Positions 23,567 to 32,367 of a stretch of DNA of 64,000 nt are shown here, piece by piece; position 1 is the stretch's first letter; every line of letters starts with the position of its first letter. This DNA is from Sulfurisoma sediminicola (GTDB lineage Bacteria; Pseudomonadota; Gammaproteobacteria; Burkholderiales; Rhodocyclaceae): contig NZ_BHVV01000001.1 of NCBI RefSeq assembly GCF_003865015.1, forward strand, positions 310,001 through 374,000. Reading direction: 5' to 3'. Below the pieces are notes generated by a model, which was not told the origin of the DNA, did no database searches, and worked only from the letters and a program-made list of their open reading frames with translations. The translations under genes were made by a program, and so were the position numbers.

Positions 23567-23826
23567 CGCGCTTCCACCGACAGCACCCGGCCGGCGGCCG
23601 GCCGATGCATGGCCAGCCTGTCGCGCGCGATCTTCTCGACCCGCGCATGGTTGGCCCAGGTACTCTGCTCTAGCTGGAGCTGGCTCCACTCGACGTCGAG
23701 TTCGCGCATGCGCTTCTGCTCGTTCTCGAGGCCGATGAAGAGTTTGCGTGCGCGATGGCTCGACGTCACGGCGGCGAGGGCGCAGATCACCGCGACGACA
23801 AGCAGTACGAGGTTGACTCTCGCCAT
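23563..23826 (-). CDS. ftsL: cell division protein FtsL
   Basis: FtsL is a small bitopic divisome protein that pairs with FtsB and FtsQ through a coiled coil. The 87-aa protein has one membrane helix (about residues 4-22), then a leucine-zipper-like region (FIGLENEQKRMRELDVEWSQ). Position between rsmH and ftsI supports the call, as sequence conservation in this family is weak. Three bases separate it from rsmH. Confidence 0.9.
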   Translation of the reverse strand: MARVNLVLLVVAVICALAAVTSSHRARKLFIGLENEQKRMRELDVEWSQLQLEQSTWANHARVEKIARDRLAMHRPAAGRVLSVEAR

Positions 23827-23829
23827 GAC

Positions 23830-24750
23830 CTAGACTCGCTCGGCCACGCGCATCACCGCGCTGCGCGCGCGCGGATTGGCCGCCACCTCGGCCGGCGACG
23901 GCCGCTGCGCCCTGCCGACGAGGCGCATGCGCACCGGCGGCAGGTCGGCGGCACGCACCGGCACGCCCTTGGGCGGCTGGCGCGGCGTCGCCTCGTCGCG
24001 CATGAAGCGCTTGACGATGCGGTCTTCGAGCGAATGAAAGCTGATCACGACCAATCGGCCTCCGGGCGCCAGGCGGGCGACCGCCTGCGGCAGGACTAGC
24101 GACAGCTCCTCAAGCTCCCGATTGACGAAAATCCGTAGAGCCTGAAAGCTGCGCGTCGCCGGGTGCTGGCCCGGCTCGCGCGTCCGGACGGCTTTCTCCA
24201 CGAGCGCGGCAAGCTGTCGTGTCCCTGAAATACGGTGTTCGCGCCGAGCAGCAACAAGCGCCTTTGCAATCGCATGAGCAAACCGTTCTTCGCCATAGTC
24301 CCTTATTACCTCCTCGATTTCCCGCTCATCGGCCCGCGCCAGAAAGTCCGCCGCGGTCTCCCCCCTCGTCGTATCCATGCGCATGTCCAGCGGCGCATCG
24401 AAACGAAAACTCATGCCCCGGGCAGCGTCGTCCAGCTGCGGCGACGACACGCCGAGGTCCAGCAGCACGCCATCCAGTCGCGTCATGCCGCAGCCATCGA
24501 GTGCGCCGGCAAGTTCGCTGAAGGACGCATGGGCGATGGCGAAGCGCGAATCCGCTATTTCCCCGGCCGCGGCGACCGCGGCCGGATCGCGATCCAGCGC
24601 CAGCAGCCTCCCCTGCGGTCCCAGGCAACGCAGAATCTCGCGGCTGTGCCCGCCGCGGCCGAAGGTCGCATCGACGTAACTGCCGCCGGGTTTCACCGCC
24701 AGCGCCTCCACCGCTTCCTTGAGGAGGACGCTGACGTGACATGCCGTCAC
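23830..24750 (-). CDS. rsmH: 16S rRNA (cytosine(1402)-N(4))-methyltransferase
   Basis: RsmH methylates N4 of C1402 in the ribosomal P site. The 306-aa protein has the SAM loop [22 protein letters not shown], and the C-terminal [14 protein letters not shown] and [10 protein letters not shown] motifs. The start is a GTG at 24750, embedded in the mraZ stop (GTGA). Confidence 0.97.
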   Translation of the reverse strand: MTACHVSVLLKEAVEALAVKPGGSYVDATFGRGGHSREILRCLGPQGRLLALDRDPAAVAAAGEIADSRFAIAHASFSELAGALDGCGMTRLDGVLLDLGVSSPQLDDAARGMSFRFDAPLDMRMDTTRGETAADFLARADEREIEEVIRDYGEERFAHAIAKALVAARREHRISGTRQLAALVEKAVRTREPGQHPATRSFQALRIFVNRELEELSLVLPQAVARLAPGGRLVVISFHSLEDRIVKRFMRDEATPRQPPKGVPVRAADLPPVRMRLVGRAQRPSPAEVAANPRARSAVMRVAERV

Positions 24751-25193
24751 AGCGCCAGGTCCGCCAGACCTGGCGGCAGGAGCTTGTCGCCCTGGGCGAA
24801 GATCGCTTCCTGCTGGGTCTTCCAGCCGGCCTCGGACCAGATCTCGAAGCCGTTGCCCTGGCCCACCAGCCAGACGCCCTTCTCCAGCCCGGCGTACTGC
24901 CGCAGTTCAGGCGGCAGCAGCAGGCGGCCGGCGGCATCCATTTCCGTATCGATGGCGAAACCGACCAGCAGGCGACGCAGCATCGCGCTCTGGACTTCGA
25001 GGCTGGGCGCCGCCAGGATCTTGGCGCGGATCGGCTGCCAGGCCGGTTCCGGATAGAGCAGCAGGCAGCGATGGGGATGGGCGGTCAGGACCAGGCGGCC
25101 CTCGCCTGCCTTGGCCAGCGCGTCGCGATGCCGGGCCGGAATTGCCATCCGCCCTTTCACATCGAGATTGAGTGCAGCCGCGCCCTGGAACAT
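24747..25193 (-). CDS. mraZ: division/cell-wall cluster transcriptional regulator MraZ
   Basis: MraZ is an AbrB-fold ring-forming repressor of its own operon. The 148-aa protein has the two SpoVT/AbrB repeats, each with the DxxxR signature (DVKGR near residue 11 and DAAGR further on). I start at the ATG at 25193 ([11 protein letters not shown]), the usual family start. An upstream in-frame start at 25205 would run into the operator. Three GTGGG boxes spaced ten bases apart immediately upstream are its expected binding site. Confidence 0.96.
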   Translation of the reverse strand: MFQGAAALNLDVKGRMAIPARHRDALAKAGEGRLVLTAHPHRCLLLYPEPAWQPIRAKILAAPSLEVQSAMLRRLLVGFAIDTEMDAAGRLLLPPELRQYAGLEKGVWLVGQGNGFEIWSEAGWKTQQEAIFAQGDKLLPPGLADLAL

Positions 25194-25200
25194 CAAATTC

Positions 25201-25252
25201 CCCACTTTTCCCCACTTCTTCCCACTCTACGGAGGTTTTTTTGAGGGGTCAA
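25201..25252 (-). promoter_or_regulatory. dcw operon promoter with overlapping MraZ operator
   Basis: On the minus strand, TTGACC (25252-25247) and TAGAGT (25229-25224) are separated by exactly 17 bases, a good sigma70 layout. Immediately after, GTGGG occurs three times at exact ten-base steps (25225, 25215, 25205), matching the TGGG-N5-TGGG type MraZ box. The first box overlaps the -10 element, so MraZ binding would block polymerase. The site predicts autorepression of the whole mraZ-ftsZ cluster. Confidence 0.85.
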
Positions 25253-25500
25253 GGGGGAATTGCGGAATTTTTCTGCCGCAACAAAGACTTACACTGACTT
25301 CCTGTGAAAGATTGTTAAAATAAAATCTTTTAAAAACAGTATGGATGGGAACGAATCTGAAAGTGAAGCATTAACTTGAGTCCGGCTCCGCCGGGGGCTG
25401 ATTGCCGACTTGCGGACGTGCGACTACAGCTTGGCCGCCAGCAAGGCGCCAAGCAAAGAACTGCCGAATGTCCGGAATGGATTAGGGGGCGGAAGCCGGA
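25253..25500. other. AT-rich intergenic region between ffh and the dcw promoter
   Basis: No convincing ORF. At 25262-25375 the base composition drops well below the surroundings, with T- and A-runs (around 25310-25340) and a TTGCGG/CCGCAA hairpin near 25261. The part next to ffh holds GC-rich hairpins (CCGGC/GCCGG near 25381-25395 and GCTTGGC/GCCAAGC near 25429-25456) that could end ffh transcription. Additional upstream promoter elements for the dcw operon are possible here. Confidence 0.5.
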
Positions 25501-26859
25501 TCAGCGCGGCATGCCCGGCAGCATGCCCTTCATGCCGCGCATCATCTTGGCCATGCCGCCCTTGGAGAACTGCTTCATCACTTTCTGCGTCTGCTCGAAC
25601 TGGTTGAGCAGCCGATTAACTTCCTGCACCTGAACGCCGGCGCCGGCAGCGATGCGGCGCTTGCGGCTGGCCTTGATGAGTTCCGGCTTGGAGCGCTCGC
25701 CCGGGGTCATCGAGTTGATGATGCCCTCGATGCGGCCGACCGCCTTGTCCTCGACCGCACCGCCGGCCTGCTGCGCCATCTGCGCGAACTGCGCCGGCAT
25801 CTTGTCGAGCAGCGACGACATGCCGCCCATCTTGCGCATCTGTCCGATCTGGTCCTTGAAGTCGTTGAGGTCGAAGCCCTTGCCGGACTTCATCTTCTTG
25901 ACGAATTCCTGCGCCTTGTCCTGATCGACGCCGCGCTGCGCTTCCTCGACCAAGCCGAGGATGTCGCCCATGCCGAGGATGCGGCTGGCCATGCGCTCGG
26001 GGTGGAATTCCTCGATGCCGTTCAGCTTCTCGCCGACGCCGGCGAATTTGAGCGGCTTGCCGGTGACGTGGCGTACCGACAGCGCCGCGCCGCCGCGGGC
26101 ATCGCCGTCGAGCTTGGTCAGCACCACGCCGGTCAGCGGCAGCGCCTCATTGAAGGCGCGCGCCGTATTGACCGCATCCTGGCCGAGCATGGCATCGACC
26201 ACGAACAGGCTTTCGACCGGGTTCAGCAGCGCGTGCAGCTCCTTGATCTCGGCCATCATGGCGGAGTCGATCGCCAGGCGGCCGGCGGTATCGACGAACA
26301 GCACGTCGAAGTAATGCTTCTTCGCGTAGTCCAGCGCGGCGGCGGCGATCGCGGCCGGCTTCTCGCCGGCGTGCGAGGGGAAGAACTCGATGCCGGCCTG
26401 CGCCGACACGGCTTTGAGCTGCTCGATGGCCGCCGGGCGGTAGACGTCGCAGCTCACCGCCAGCACCTTCTTCTTCTGCCGCTCCTTGAGCCACTTGCCG
26501 AGCTTGGCGGTCGTCGTGGTCTTGCCGGCGCCCTGCAGGCCCGACATGAGGATGATGGCCGGCGGCTGGGTGGCGAGATTGAGCCCTGTCGCCTGCCCGC
26601 CCATGAGCTCGGTGAGTTCCCGGTGCACCACGCCGACCAGGGCCTGGCCGGGCGTCAGCGAGCCGATCACATCCTGGCCGAGCGCCTTTTCCTTGACGCG
26701 GGCGATGAAGTCCTTGACCACCGGCAACGCGACATCGGCTTCGAGCAGCGCCATGCGCACCTCGCGCAACATGTCGGCGATGTTGTCCTCGGTCAGGCGC
26801 GCCTGGCCGCGCAGAGTCTTGACGACGCGGCCGAGCCGCTGGGTCAGGTTGTCGAGCAT
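25501..26859 (-). CDS. ffh: signal recognition particle protein Ffh
   Basis: Ffh binds 4.5S RNA and targets inner-membrane proteins co-translationally. The 452-aa protein has the helical N domain, the G domain with GLQGAGKTTTTAKLGKW near residue 106 and DTAGRLAID, then the methionine-rich M domain ending in repeated GM motifs (MMRGMKGMLPGMPR). It is divergent from the CcsA-like gene, 45 bases away, as in many proteobacteria. Confidence 0.99.
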   Translation of the reverse strand: MLDNLTQRLGRVVKTLRGQARLTEDNIADMLREVRMALLEADVALPVVKDFIARVKEKALGQDVIGSLTPGQALVGVVHRELTELMGGQATGLNLATQPPAIILMSGLQGAGKTTTTAKLGKWLKERQKKKVLAVSCDVYRPAAIEQLKAVSAQAGIEFFPSHAGEKPAAIAAAALDYAKKHYFDVLFVDTAGRLAIDSAMMAEIKELHALLNPVESLFVVDAMLGQDAVNTARAFNEALPLTGVVLTKLDGDARGGAALSVRHVTGKPLKFAGVGEKLNGIEEFHPERMASRILGMGDILGLVEEAQRGVDQDKAQEFVKKMKSGKGFDLNDFKDQIGQMRKMGGMSSLLDKMPAQFAQMAQQAGGAVEDKAVGRIEGIINSMTPGERSKPELIKASRKRRIAAGAGVQVQEVNRLLNQFEQTQKVMKQFSKGGMAKMMRGMKGMLPGMPR

Positions 26860-26904
26860 GATGGGCGGAAGTGGGTGAGGAGGGAGATGCGATAGACTTC
26901 GGAT

Positions 26905-27735
26905 ATGCCTGCGATTTTACTGCATGTCCTCGCCGCGGCCCTTTACGCCGGGCTCGCCCTGCACTTCTGGCGCAGCCGCTGGCGTGGCCCCGCGCTCGAC
27001 CAGCCGGTGGCCGGTCTGGCAGGCTGGGAGCGCGCCTGGCTGCTGGCGGCACTGGCCATGCACGGGGTGACTCTGGCGCAGGAAATCTTCCCGGGCAATG
27101 CGATGCGCTTCGGCTTCGCCGTTGCGCTGTCGCTGATCCTCTGGCTGGCACTCGCCTTGTACTGGATCGAAAGCTTCTACGCCCGCATGGAAGGCCTGCA
27201 GATGCTCGGCCTGCCGCTGGCGGCCGTGTGCGTGCTGCTGCCGGCGGCCCTGCCTGGCCAGCACCTGCTCGCCAATGCCGACTCGCCGGCCTTCCGCGCC
27301 CACTTCCTCATGGCCATGCTGGCCTACAGCCTGTTTACCCTGGCGGCGCTGCACGCCGTGCTGATGGCCGTCGCCGAAAAGCGCCTGCACCGCGGCCGAC
27401 TGACACCCCTGTTCGCCGGGCTGCCGCCGCTGCTGACGATGGAGGCGCTGCTGTTCCGCCTGATCCACGTCGCCTTCGTGCTGCTGACGCTGACGCTGGC
27501 CTCGGGCATCCTGTTCTCCGAGACCCTGTTCGGCAAGGCCCTGCCATTCAATCACAAGACTGTCTTCGCCATCCTCTCCTGGGTGATCTTCGCCGCGCTG
27601 CTCGCCGGCCGCCACCTGCGCGGCTGGCGCGGCCGCGTGGCCCTGCGCTGGACGCTGGCCGGCTTCGGCGCCCTGCTGCTGGCCTACGTCGGCAGCCGCT
27701 TCGTGCTGGAAGTCGTCCTCGGACGCGCCGGCTGA
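26905..27735 (+). CDS. CcsA/HemX-like inner membrane protein (YpjD family)
   Basis: The 276-aa protein is almost wholly hydrophobic, with about eight membrane helices, and belongs to the cytochrome c assembly (CcsA/CcmC-like) superfamily. Relatives sit next to ffh and a CorB-type gene in many beta- and gammaproteobacteria. Histidines in membrane context (HFLMAMLAYSLF and the FNHKTVFAILSW stretch) could be heme-related. The biochemical role of this branch is not established. It abuts the next gene with no gap. Confidence 0.8.
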   Translation: MPAILLHVLAAALYAGLALHFWRSRWRGPALDQPVAGLAGWERAWLLAALAMHGVTLAQEIFPGNAMRFGFAVALSLILWLALALYWIESFYARMEGLQMLGLPLAAVCVLLPAALPGQHLLANADSPAFRAHFLMAMLAYSLFTLAALHAVLMAVAEKRLHRGRLTPLFAGLPPLLTMEALLFRLIHVAFVLLTLTLASGILFSETLFGKALPFNHKTVFAILSWVIFAALLAGRHLRGWRGRVALRWTLAGFGALLLAYVGSRFVLEVVLGRAG

Positions 27736-29013
27736 ATGGACGAAATCCCGATTTCCACGCAGTTCGGCCTGCTCGCCGTACTGCTGGTGGTTTCCGGCTT
27801 TTTCGCCATGGCCGAAACCGCGATGATGGCGGTCAATCGCCACCGGCTGCGGCACGCGGCCAGCCAGGGAGGCAAGGGGGCGCAGGTTGCCGTAGCGCTG
27901 CTGGGCAGGATCGACAAGCTCATCAGCATGATCTTGCTGTGCAATACCCTGATCAACGCGGCGGCGGCGATGTTGACGGGCCATATCGCCCTGGCCGTCT
28001 TCGGCCACGAAAAATGGGCACTGGAGGCGGGCACCCTGTTCGTCACCTTCTGCCTGCTGGTTTTCTCCGAAATCACCCCCAAGGTCGTCGGCGCCACCTA
28101 TCCGGACTGGCTCGCGCCGCGCATCGGCCATGTTCTGGCGTTCATGTTGCGGGTCGCGCACCCGGTTACCTGGTTCGTCAACCTCTTTGTCGTCGCACTG
28201 CTGAAACTTTTTCGCCTGCAGCCCAAATCCGGGCACGACACGAATCGAATGTCGCCCGAGGAATTACGCGCCATGGTGCTCGAATCGGGCCATTTCATCC
28301 CGGCGCCGCACCGGCACATCCTGGTCAACCTGTTCGATCTCGAGCATGTCACCGTCGCGGACATCATGACTCCGCGTGGGGAAATCGAGGGCATCGACCT
28401 GGAAGATGCGGCCGAGGACATACGCTCGCGCCTCGCCACCAGTTTCCATAGCCGGCTGCCGGTTTACGAAGGTGAACCCGGCAACATCGTCGGCATGCTG
28501 CAGGTGCGGAGGCTGATCGGCGGTGCGCTGGAGGGCGAAATCGACCTCGCGGCGCTGCGCGAGCAGTTGAGCGAACCCTATTTCATCCCCGCCTCGACCC
28601 CCATCTACGCCCAGTTGCAGTTCTTTCGAGACAACCGCCAGCGCACCGGCCTGGTGGTCGACGAATACGGCGAACTGCTCGGGCTGGTGACGCTCGAGGA
28701 CATCATCGAGGAAATCGTCGGCAAATTCACCACCGGCATGCCCGGCGGACCGAGTTCCATCGCATGGCTCGACGACGGATCCGCCCTTGTCGACGGCAGC
28801 CAGAACCTGCGCGAAGTCAATCGCGCGCTCGGCCTCACGCTGCCGACCGACGGCCCCAAGACGCTCAACGGACTGATCGTGGAACACCTGCAGGACATCC
28901 CCGAGGTCGGGGTCGGCCTGCGCATCGGCGACGTCGGCATGGAAATCGTGCAGACCCAGGACCGCCGGGTAAAGATAGTCCGCATCAAGCGCCCTTACGC
29001 TGCAGACGGTTGA
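27736..29013 (+). CDS. HlyC/CorC (CNNM/CorB-like) membrane protein
   Basis: The 425-aa protein has an N-terminal DUF21 membrane domain with about four helices (residues 1-160), a pair of CBS domains (starting near HVTVADIMTPRGEIEG) and a C-terminal CorC_HlyC domain (GPKTLNGLIVEHLQ). Family members are implicated in magnesium or cobalt efflux and are often misannotated as hemolysins. It follows the CcsA-like gene without a gap, so the two are co-transcribed. The transported ion cannot be read from sequence. Confidence 0.88.
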   Translation: MDEIPISTQFGLLAVLLVVSGFFAMAETAMMAVNRHRLRHAASQGGKGAQVAVALLGRIDKLISMILLCNTLINAAAAMLTGHIALAVFGHEKWALEAGTLFVTFCLLVFSEITPKVVGATYPDWLAPRIGHVLAFMLRVAHPVTWFVNLFVVALLKLFRLQPKSGHDTNRMSPEELRAMVLESGHFIPAPHRHILVNLFDLEHVTVADIMTPRGEIEGIDLEDAAEDIRSRLATSFHSRLPVYEGEPGNIVGMLQVRRLIGGALEGEIDLAALREQLSEPYFIPASTPIYAQLQFFRDNRQRTGLVVDEYGELLGLVTLEDIIEEIVGKFTTGMPGGPSSIAWLDDGSALVDGSQNLREVNRALGLTLPTDGPKTLNGLIVEHLQDIPEVGVGLRIGDVGMEIVQTQDRRVKIVRIKRPYAADG

Positions 29014-29171
29014 CCACGTCACACTCCGGCAGAGGATTGGCTTTACAAACCCCAACAAGCGGGGCATCATCGACCAATACCGCTGACATTTCATGGCGTT
29101 GGCGAGGAAACTTCCGCTAGAATCTGCCGCAACAGCGATCCGACCGCGCGATTCAAGAACGAGGCGAGCCC
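29014..29171. promoter_or_regulatory. intergenic region upstream of pilC
   Basis: A weak CCCC/GGGG hairpin lies near 29058-29076. A TAGAAT -10-like hexamer is at about 29117-29122 without a clear -35. The region separates pilC from the CorB-type gene; no pilB is present here. Confidence 0.35.
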
Positions 29172-30404
29172 ATGGCAACCGCAGCAAAGAAACCGGCGCT
29201 AACCGCAGTCAAGGAATTCACCTTCGCTTGGGAAGCCAAGGACAAGGGCGGAAAGATCGTACGCGGCGAAATGCACGCCACGACGGAAACGGTCGTCAAC
29301 AGCATGTTGCGGCGCCAGGGCCTCCTGCCGGTCAAGGTCAGGAAGCAGCGAATCAAGGGCGGCGGCAAGGTTACCGACAAGGACATCACGCTGTTCACCC
29401 GCCAGCTGGCGACGATGATGAAGGCCGGCGTGCCCCTGCTGCAATCTTTCGACATCGTCGGCAAGGGTCACAGCAATCCTGCGGTGGGGAAGCTGCTGCT
29501 GAGCGTCAAGACGGACGTCGAGACAGGCTCCTCTCTGGCCGCCGCCTTCCGCAAGTATCCGCTCTATTTCGACAAGCTGTTCTGCAACCTGGTCGCCGCC
29601 GGTGAACAGGCCGGCATTCTGGAACAACTGCTCGACCGCCTCGCCACCTACAAAGAGAAAACCCAGGCCATCAAGGCCAAGATCAAGGGCGCACTGTTCT
29701 ACCCGGTGGCCATCATGGTCGTCGCCTTCCTCGTCACGGCGGTCATCATGATTTTCGTGGTCCCGGCCTTCAAGGAAGTGTTCAAGAGCTTCGGCGGCGA
29801 CCTGCCGGGCCCGACCCTCGTCGTCATCGCCATATCGGATTACTTCGTCGCCAACTGGTACGTCATCTTCGGCGCGGTCGGCGGCGCCATCTACACCTTC
29901 TTCTACACCTGGAAGCGCTCCAAGGCCATGCAGATCTTCATGGATCGCCTGGCGCTCAAACTGCCGGTCTTCGGCGACGTGATCCTCAAGGGCACGGTCG
30001 CGCGCTGGACGAGAACCTGTTCGACGATGTTCGCCGCCGGCGTGCCGCTGGTCGAGGCCCTGGACTCGGTCGGCGGCGCCTCGGGCAACTACGTCTACGA
30101 AAGCGCGACCCGCCAGATCCAGGCCGAGGTCAGCAGCGGCACGAGCCTGACGGTGGCGATGCAGAACGCCAACGTCTTCCCGAACATGACGATCCAGATG
30201 GTGTCGATCGGCGAGGAATCCGGCCAGCTCGACAGCATGCTGTCCAAGGTGGCGGATTTCTATGAACAGGAAGTCGATGACGCCGTCGCCTCGCTGTCGA
30301 GCCTGATGGAACCGATCATCATGGTCTTCCTCGGCGGCCTCATCGGCGGCCTCGTCGTCGCCATGTACCTGCCGATCTTCAAGCTTGGCGCCGTCGTCGG
30401 CTAA
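29172..30404 (+). CDS. pilC: type IV pilus inner-membrane platform protein PilC
   Basis: PilC/GspF-family platform protein on which the assembly ATPase acts. The 410-aa protein has an N-terminal cytoplasmic domain, two tandem T2SSF domains and three long membrane helices (near residues 170-195, 215-240 and 375-400). FTRQLATMMKAGVPLLQ and TRTCSTMFAAGVPLVEAL are the repeated T2SSF signatures. It is followed by pilD. The usual pilB is not upstream, and coaE/zapD do not follow pilD, so the pilB-pilC-pilD cluster is split. Confidence 0.95.
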   Translation: MATAAKKPALTAVKEFTFAWEAKDKGGKIVRGEMHATTETVVNSMLRRQGLLPVKVRKQRIKGGGKVTDKDITLFTRQLATMMKAGVPLLQSFDIVGKGHSNPAVGKLLLSVKTDVETGSSLAAAFRKYPLYFDKLFCNLVAAGEQAGILEQLLDRLATYKEKTQAIKAKIKGALFYPVAIMVVAFLVTAVIMIFVVPAFKEVFKSFGGDLPGPTLVVIAISDYFVANWYVIFGAVGGAIYTFFYTWKRSKAMQIFMDRLALKLPVFGDVILKGTVARWTRTCSTMFAAGVPLVEALDSVGGASGNYVYESATRQIQAEVSSGTSLTVAMQNANVFPNMTIQMVSIGEESGQLDSMLSKVADFYEQEVDDAVASLSSLMEPIIMVFLGGLIGGLVVAMYLPIFKLGAVVG

Positions 30405-30420
30405 GTAGCCGCCGGTCTTC

Positions 30421-31263
30421 ATGGCGGTGGATCCCGGCTTGCTGGCGTTGGCGCTTTTCTTTGGGCTGGTCGTCGGCAGCTTCCTGAACGTCGTCATTCA
30501 CCGCCTGCCGATCATGATGGAACGGGACTGGCTGGCTCAATGCGCCGAACTGCGCGGCGAGGAGGCGCCCGCGCAGGAGCCGCTGTCGCTGGCCATGCCC
30601 CGTTCGCGCTGTCCCGCCTGCGGCCATGCGATCACCGCCCTCGAGAACATCCCGATCCTCAGTTACCTCGCGCTCGGCGGGCGCTGCCGCGGTTGCCGCG
30701 TCCGCATCAGTCCGCGCTATCCGCTGGTCGAGGCGTTTACCGGCATCGCCTTCGCCCTCGCCGCCTGGAAATTCGGGCCGAGCGCCGCCGCCACCGGCGC
30801 CATGCTGTTCGTCGCGGCGATGATCGCCCTGACCTTCATCGACGTCGACAAGCAGCTGCTGCCCGACGACATCACCCTGCCGCTGCTCTGGGCCGGGCTG
30901 CTTTTCAATGCCTTCGGCGTGTTCACCGACCTGAGAAGCGCGGTACTCGGCGCAGCCGCCGGTTACCTGCTGCTGTGGTCGGTCTACTGGCTGTTCAAGC
31001 TCGCCACCGGCAAGGAAGGCATGGGTTTCGGCGACTTCAAGCTGCTCGCCGCCATCGGCGCCTGGACCGGCTGGGCCATGCTGCCGCTGACCATCCTGCT
31101 CTCGTCATTCGTCGGCGCCGTCGTCGGCATCGCGCTGATGGTGGTGGCCAGGCACGGCCGCGACGTCCCCATCCCTTTCGGCCCCTACCTAGCCGCCGCC
31201 GGCGTCATTGCGCTGTTCTGGGGCAAGCCGCTGACCCAGACCTACCTGCAGCTGCTGCTCTAG
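30421..31263 (+). CDS. pilD: prepilin leader peptidase/N-methyltransferase PilD
   Basis: PilD cleaves and N-methylates type IV prepilins and pseudopilins in the inner membrane. The 280-aa protein has the N-terminal methylase-associated domain with the CPACGH/CRGCRV tetracysteine cluster near residues 62-85. The catalytic [13 protein letters not shown] in [12 protein letters not shown] and [11 protein letters not shown]. It starts 17 bases after pilC. The prepilin-like protein at 59525 would be a substrate. Confidence 0.97.
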   Translation: MAVDPGLLALALFFGLVVGSFLNVVIHRLPIMMERDWLAQCAELRGEEAPAQEPLSLAMPRSRCPACGHAITALENIPILSYLALGGRCRGCRVRISPRYPLVEAFTGIAFALAAWKFGPSAAATGAMLFVAAMIALTFIDVDKQLLPDDITLPLLWAGLLFNAFGVFTDLRSAVLGAAAGYLLLWSVYWLFKLATGKEGMGFGDFKLLAAIGAWTGWAMLPLTILLSSFVGAVVGIALMVVARHGRDVPIPFGPYLAAAGVIALFWGKPLTQTYLQLLL

Positions 31264-31355
31264 CTTGAAAGGCCGGGCGCAAGCCCCATTTGTCCAGTGG
31301 TCTTTCCAGGTGACGACGGGCGAACACGAAGTCCTTTTGCCTGAAGCCCTTACGC

Positions 31356-31380
31356 TATAATCGACCCCTTTTTACGGAGG
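31356..31380 (+). promoter_or_regulatory. consensus -10 and ribosome binding site upstream of the zinc-ribbon gene
   Basis: A perfect TATAAT lies at 31356-31361 and ACGGAGG at 31374-31380, five bases before the ATG at 31386. The -35 region is poor (TTTTGCC upstream). The leader would be very short, about 20 bases. Confidence 0.55.
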
Positions 31381-31385
31381 CGACC

Positions 31386-31646
31386 ATGCCCATCTACGCC
31401 TATCGTTGCAGCAGCTGCAATTTCGAGCAGGACGTCATGCAGAAAATGGCCGACGCACCGCTCACCACCTGTCCCGAGTGCAAGGCCGAGGCCTTCACCA
31501 AGCAATTGACCGCGCCCGGTTTCCAGCTCAAGGGAAGTGGCTGGTACGCCACCGACTTCAAGGGCGGATCCTCGGCCTCGGCCAAGCCGAAGAGCGACAA
31601 CCCGCCGCCCTGCCAGGGTGGAAGCGGTTCCTGCGGTTGCAACTGA
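31386..31646 (+). CDS. FmdB-family zinc ribbon protein
   Basis: The 86-aa protein begins MPIYAYRCSSC and has a CxxC...CxxC zinc ribbon (CSSC near residues 8-11 and CPEC near 29-32). A low-complexity linker follows, ending in a Cys-rich tail (CQGGSGSCGCN). Family members are widespread regulators or accessory proteins of unknown role, often upstream of DUF502 and aspS in betaproteobacteria, as here. Confidence 0.88.
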   Translation: MPIYAYRCSSCNFEQDVMQKMADAPLTTCPECKAEAFTKQLTAPGFQLKGSGWYATDFKGGSSASAKPKSDNPPPCQGGSGSCGCN

Positions 31647-31657
31647 CAACACCCTTC

Positions 31658-32305
31658 GTGAAGAAGCCCTTGCGCAAGTACTTCGTCACCGGCCTGCTGA
31701 TCTGGGTTCCCCTGGCGATTACCGCCTGGGTGCTTTCGCTGATCGTCCGCACCATGGACCAGTCGCTGCTGCTGTTGCCGCATGCGATCCAGCCCGAGCA
31801 ACTGCTCGGCGTCTACATCCCGGGCATCGGCGCAGTGCTGACGCTCGCCGTCGTGCTGCTGACCGGGGTCGTCACCGCCAACATCATCGGTCAGAAGATG
31901 GTGCGCTTCTGGGAGGGCGTGCTGGCACGCATCCCGGTGGTGAAGTCGATCTATTACAGCGTCAAGCAGGTCAGCGACACCCTGTTCTCGGGCAGCGGCG
32001 AAGCATTCCGCAAGGTGTTGCTGGTGCGCTACCCGCACCCCGAGGCGTGGGCAGTCGCCTTCCAGACCGGCACGCCGACGACCGACGTTTCCCAGCACTG
32101 CGACGACGAGGTGGTCAGCGTCTTCATCCCGACCGCGCCCAGCCCGGTCAACGGCTTCTTCTTCTTCGTGCGCCGCCGCGACACCGTCGAGCTCGACATG
32201 AGCGTCGACGATGCCCTCAAATACATCGTCTCGATGGGCGTCGTCGCGCCCCCCCTGCGTGGCAACGGCAATCCGAACCTGATCGGCCGCGCCCAGAACG
32301 AATGA
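31658..32305 (+). CDS. DUF502 membrane protein
   Basis: The 215-aa protein has two N-terminal membrane helices (about residues 7-29 and 50-75) and a soluble C-terminal domain with the conserved RIPVVKSIYYSVKQV and FVRRRDTVELDMSVDDALKY elements of DUF502. I start at the GTG at 31658 (MKKPLRKYF), eleven bases after the preceding stop; no strong Shine-Dalgarno is visible, so translation may be coupled. Function unknown. It lies between the zinc-ribbon gene and aspS, a conserved neighbourhood. Confidence 0.85.
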   Translation: MKKPLRKYFVTGLLIWVPLAITAWVLSLIVRTMDQSLLLLPHAIQPEQLLGVYIPGIGAVLTLAVVLLTGVVTANIIGQKMVRFWEGVLARIPVVKSIYYSVKQVSDTLFSGSGEAFRKVLLVRYPHPEAWAVAFQTGTPTTDVSQHCDDEVVSVFIPTAPSPVNGFFFFVRRRDTVELDMSVDDALKYIVSMGVVAPPLRGNGNPNLIGRAQNE

Positions 32306-32313
32306 ATCAACCG

Positions 32314-32353
32314 CGGCGCCGCCGAAGCACCGTGTTGCCGGCGCCGACTTTTT
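32314..32353 (+). terminator. rho-independent terminator between DUF502 and aspS
   Basis: CGGCGCC at 32314-32320 pairs with GGCGCCG at 32340-32346, followed by a TTTTT run at 32349-32353. It lies in the 62-base gap before aspS and would limit read-through. Confidence 0.6.
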
Positions 32354-32367
32354 GAATCGAGAACTCC

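Noticed and set aside
25253-25375. The AT-rich stretch as a replication origin
   Set aside because: There are no repeated DnaA boxes (TTATCCACA-like) and no dnaA, dnaN or gidA neighbours; it is better explained as the upstream region of the dcw promoter.
25376-25633. A short plus-strand ORF across the ffh end and intergenic region
   Set aside because: It overlaps the Ffh M domain, lacks a ribosome binding site and has no family resemblance.
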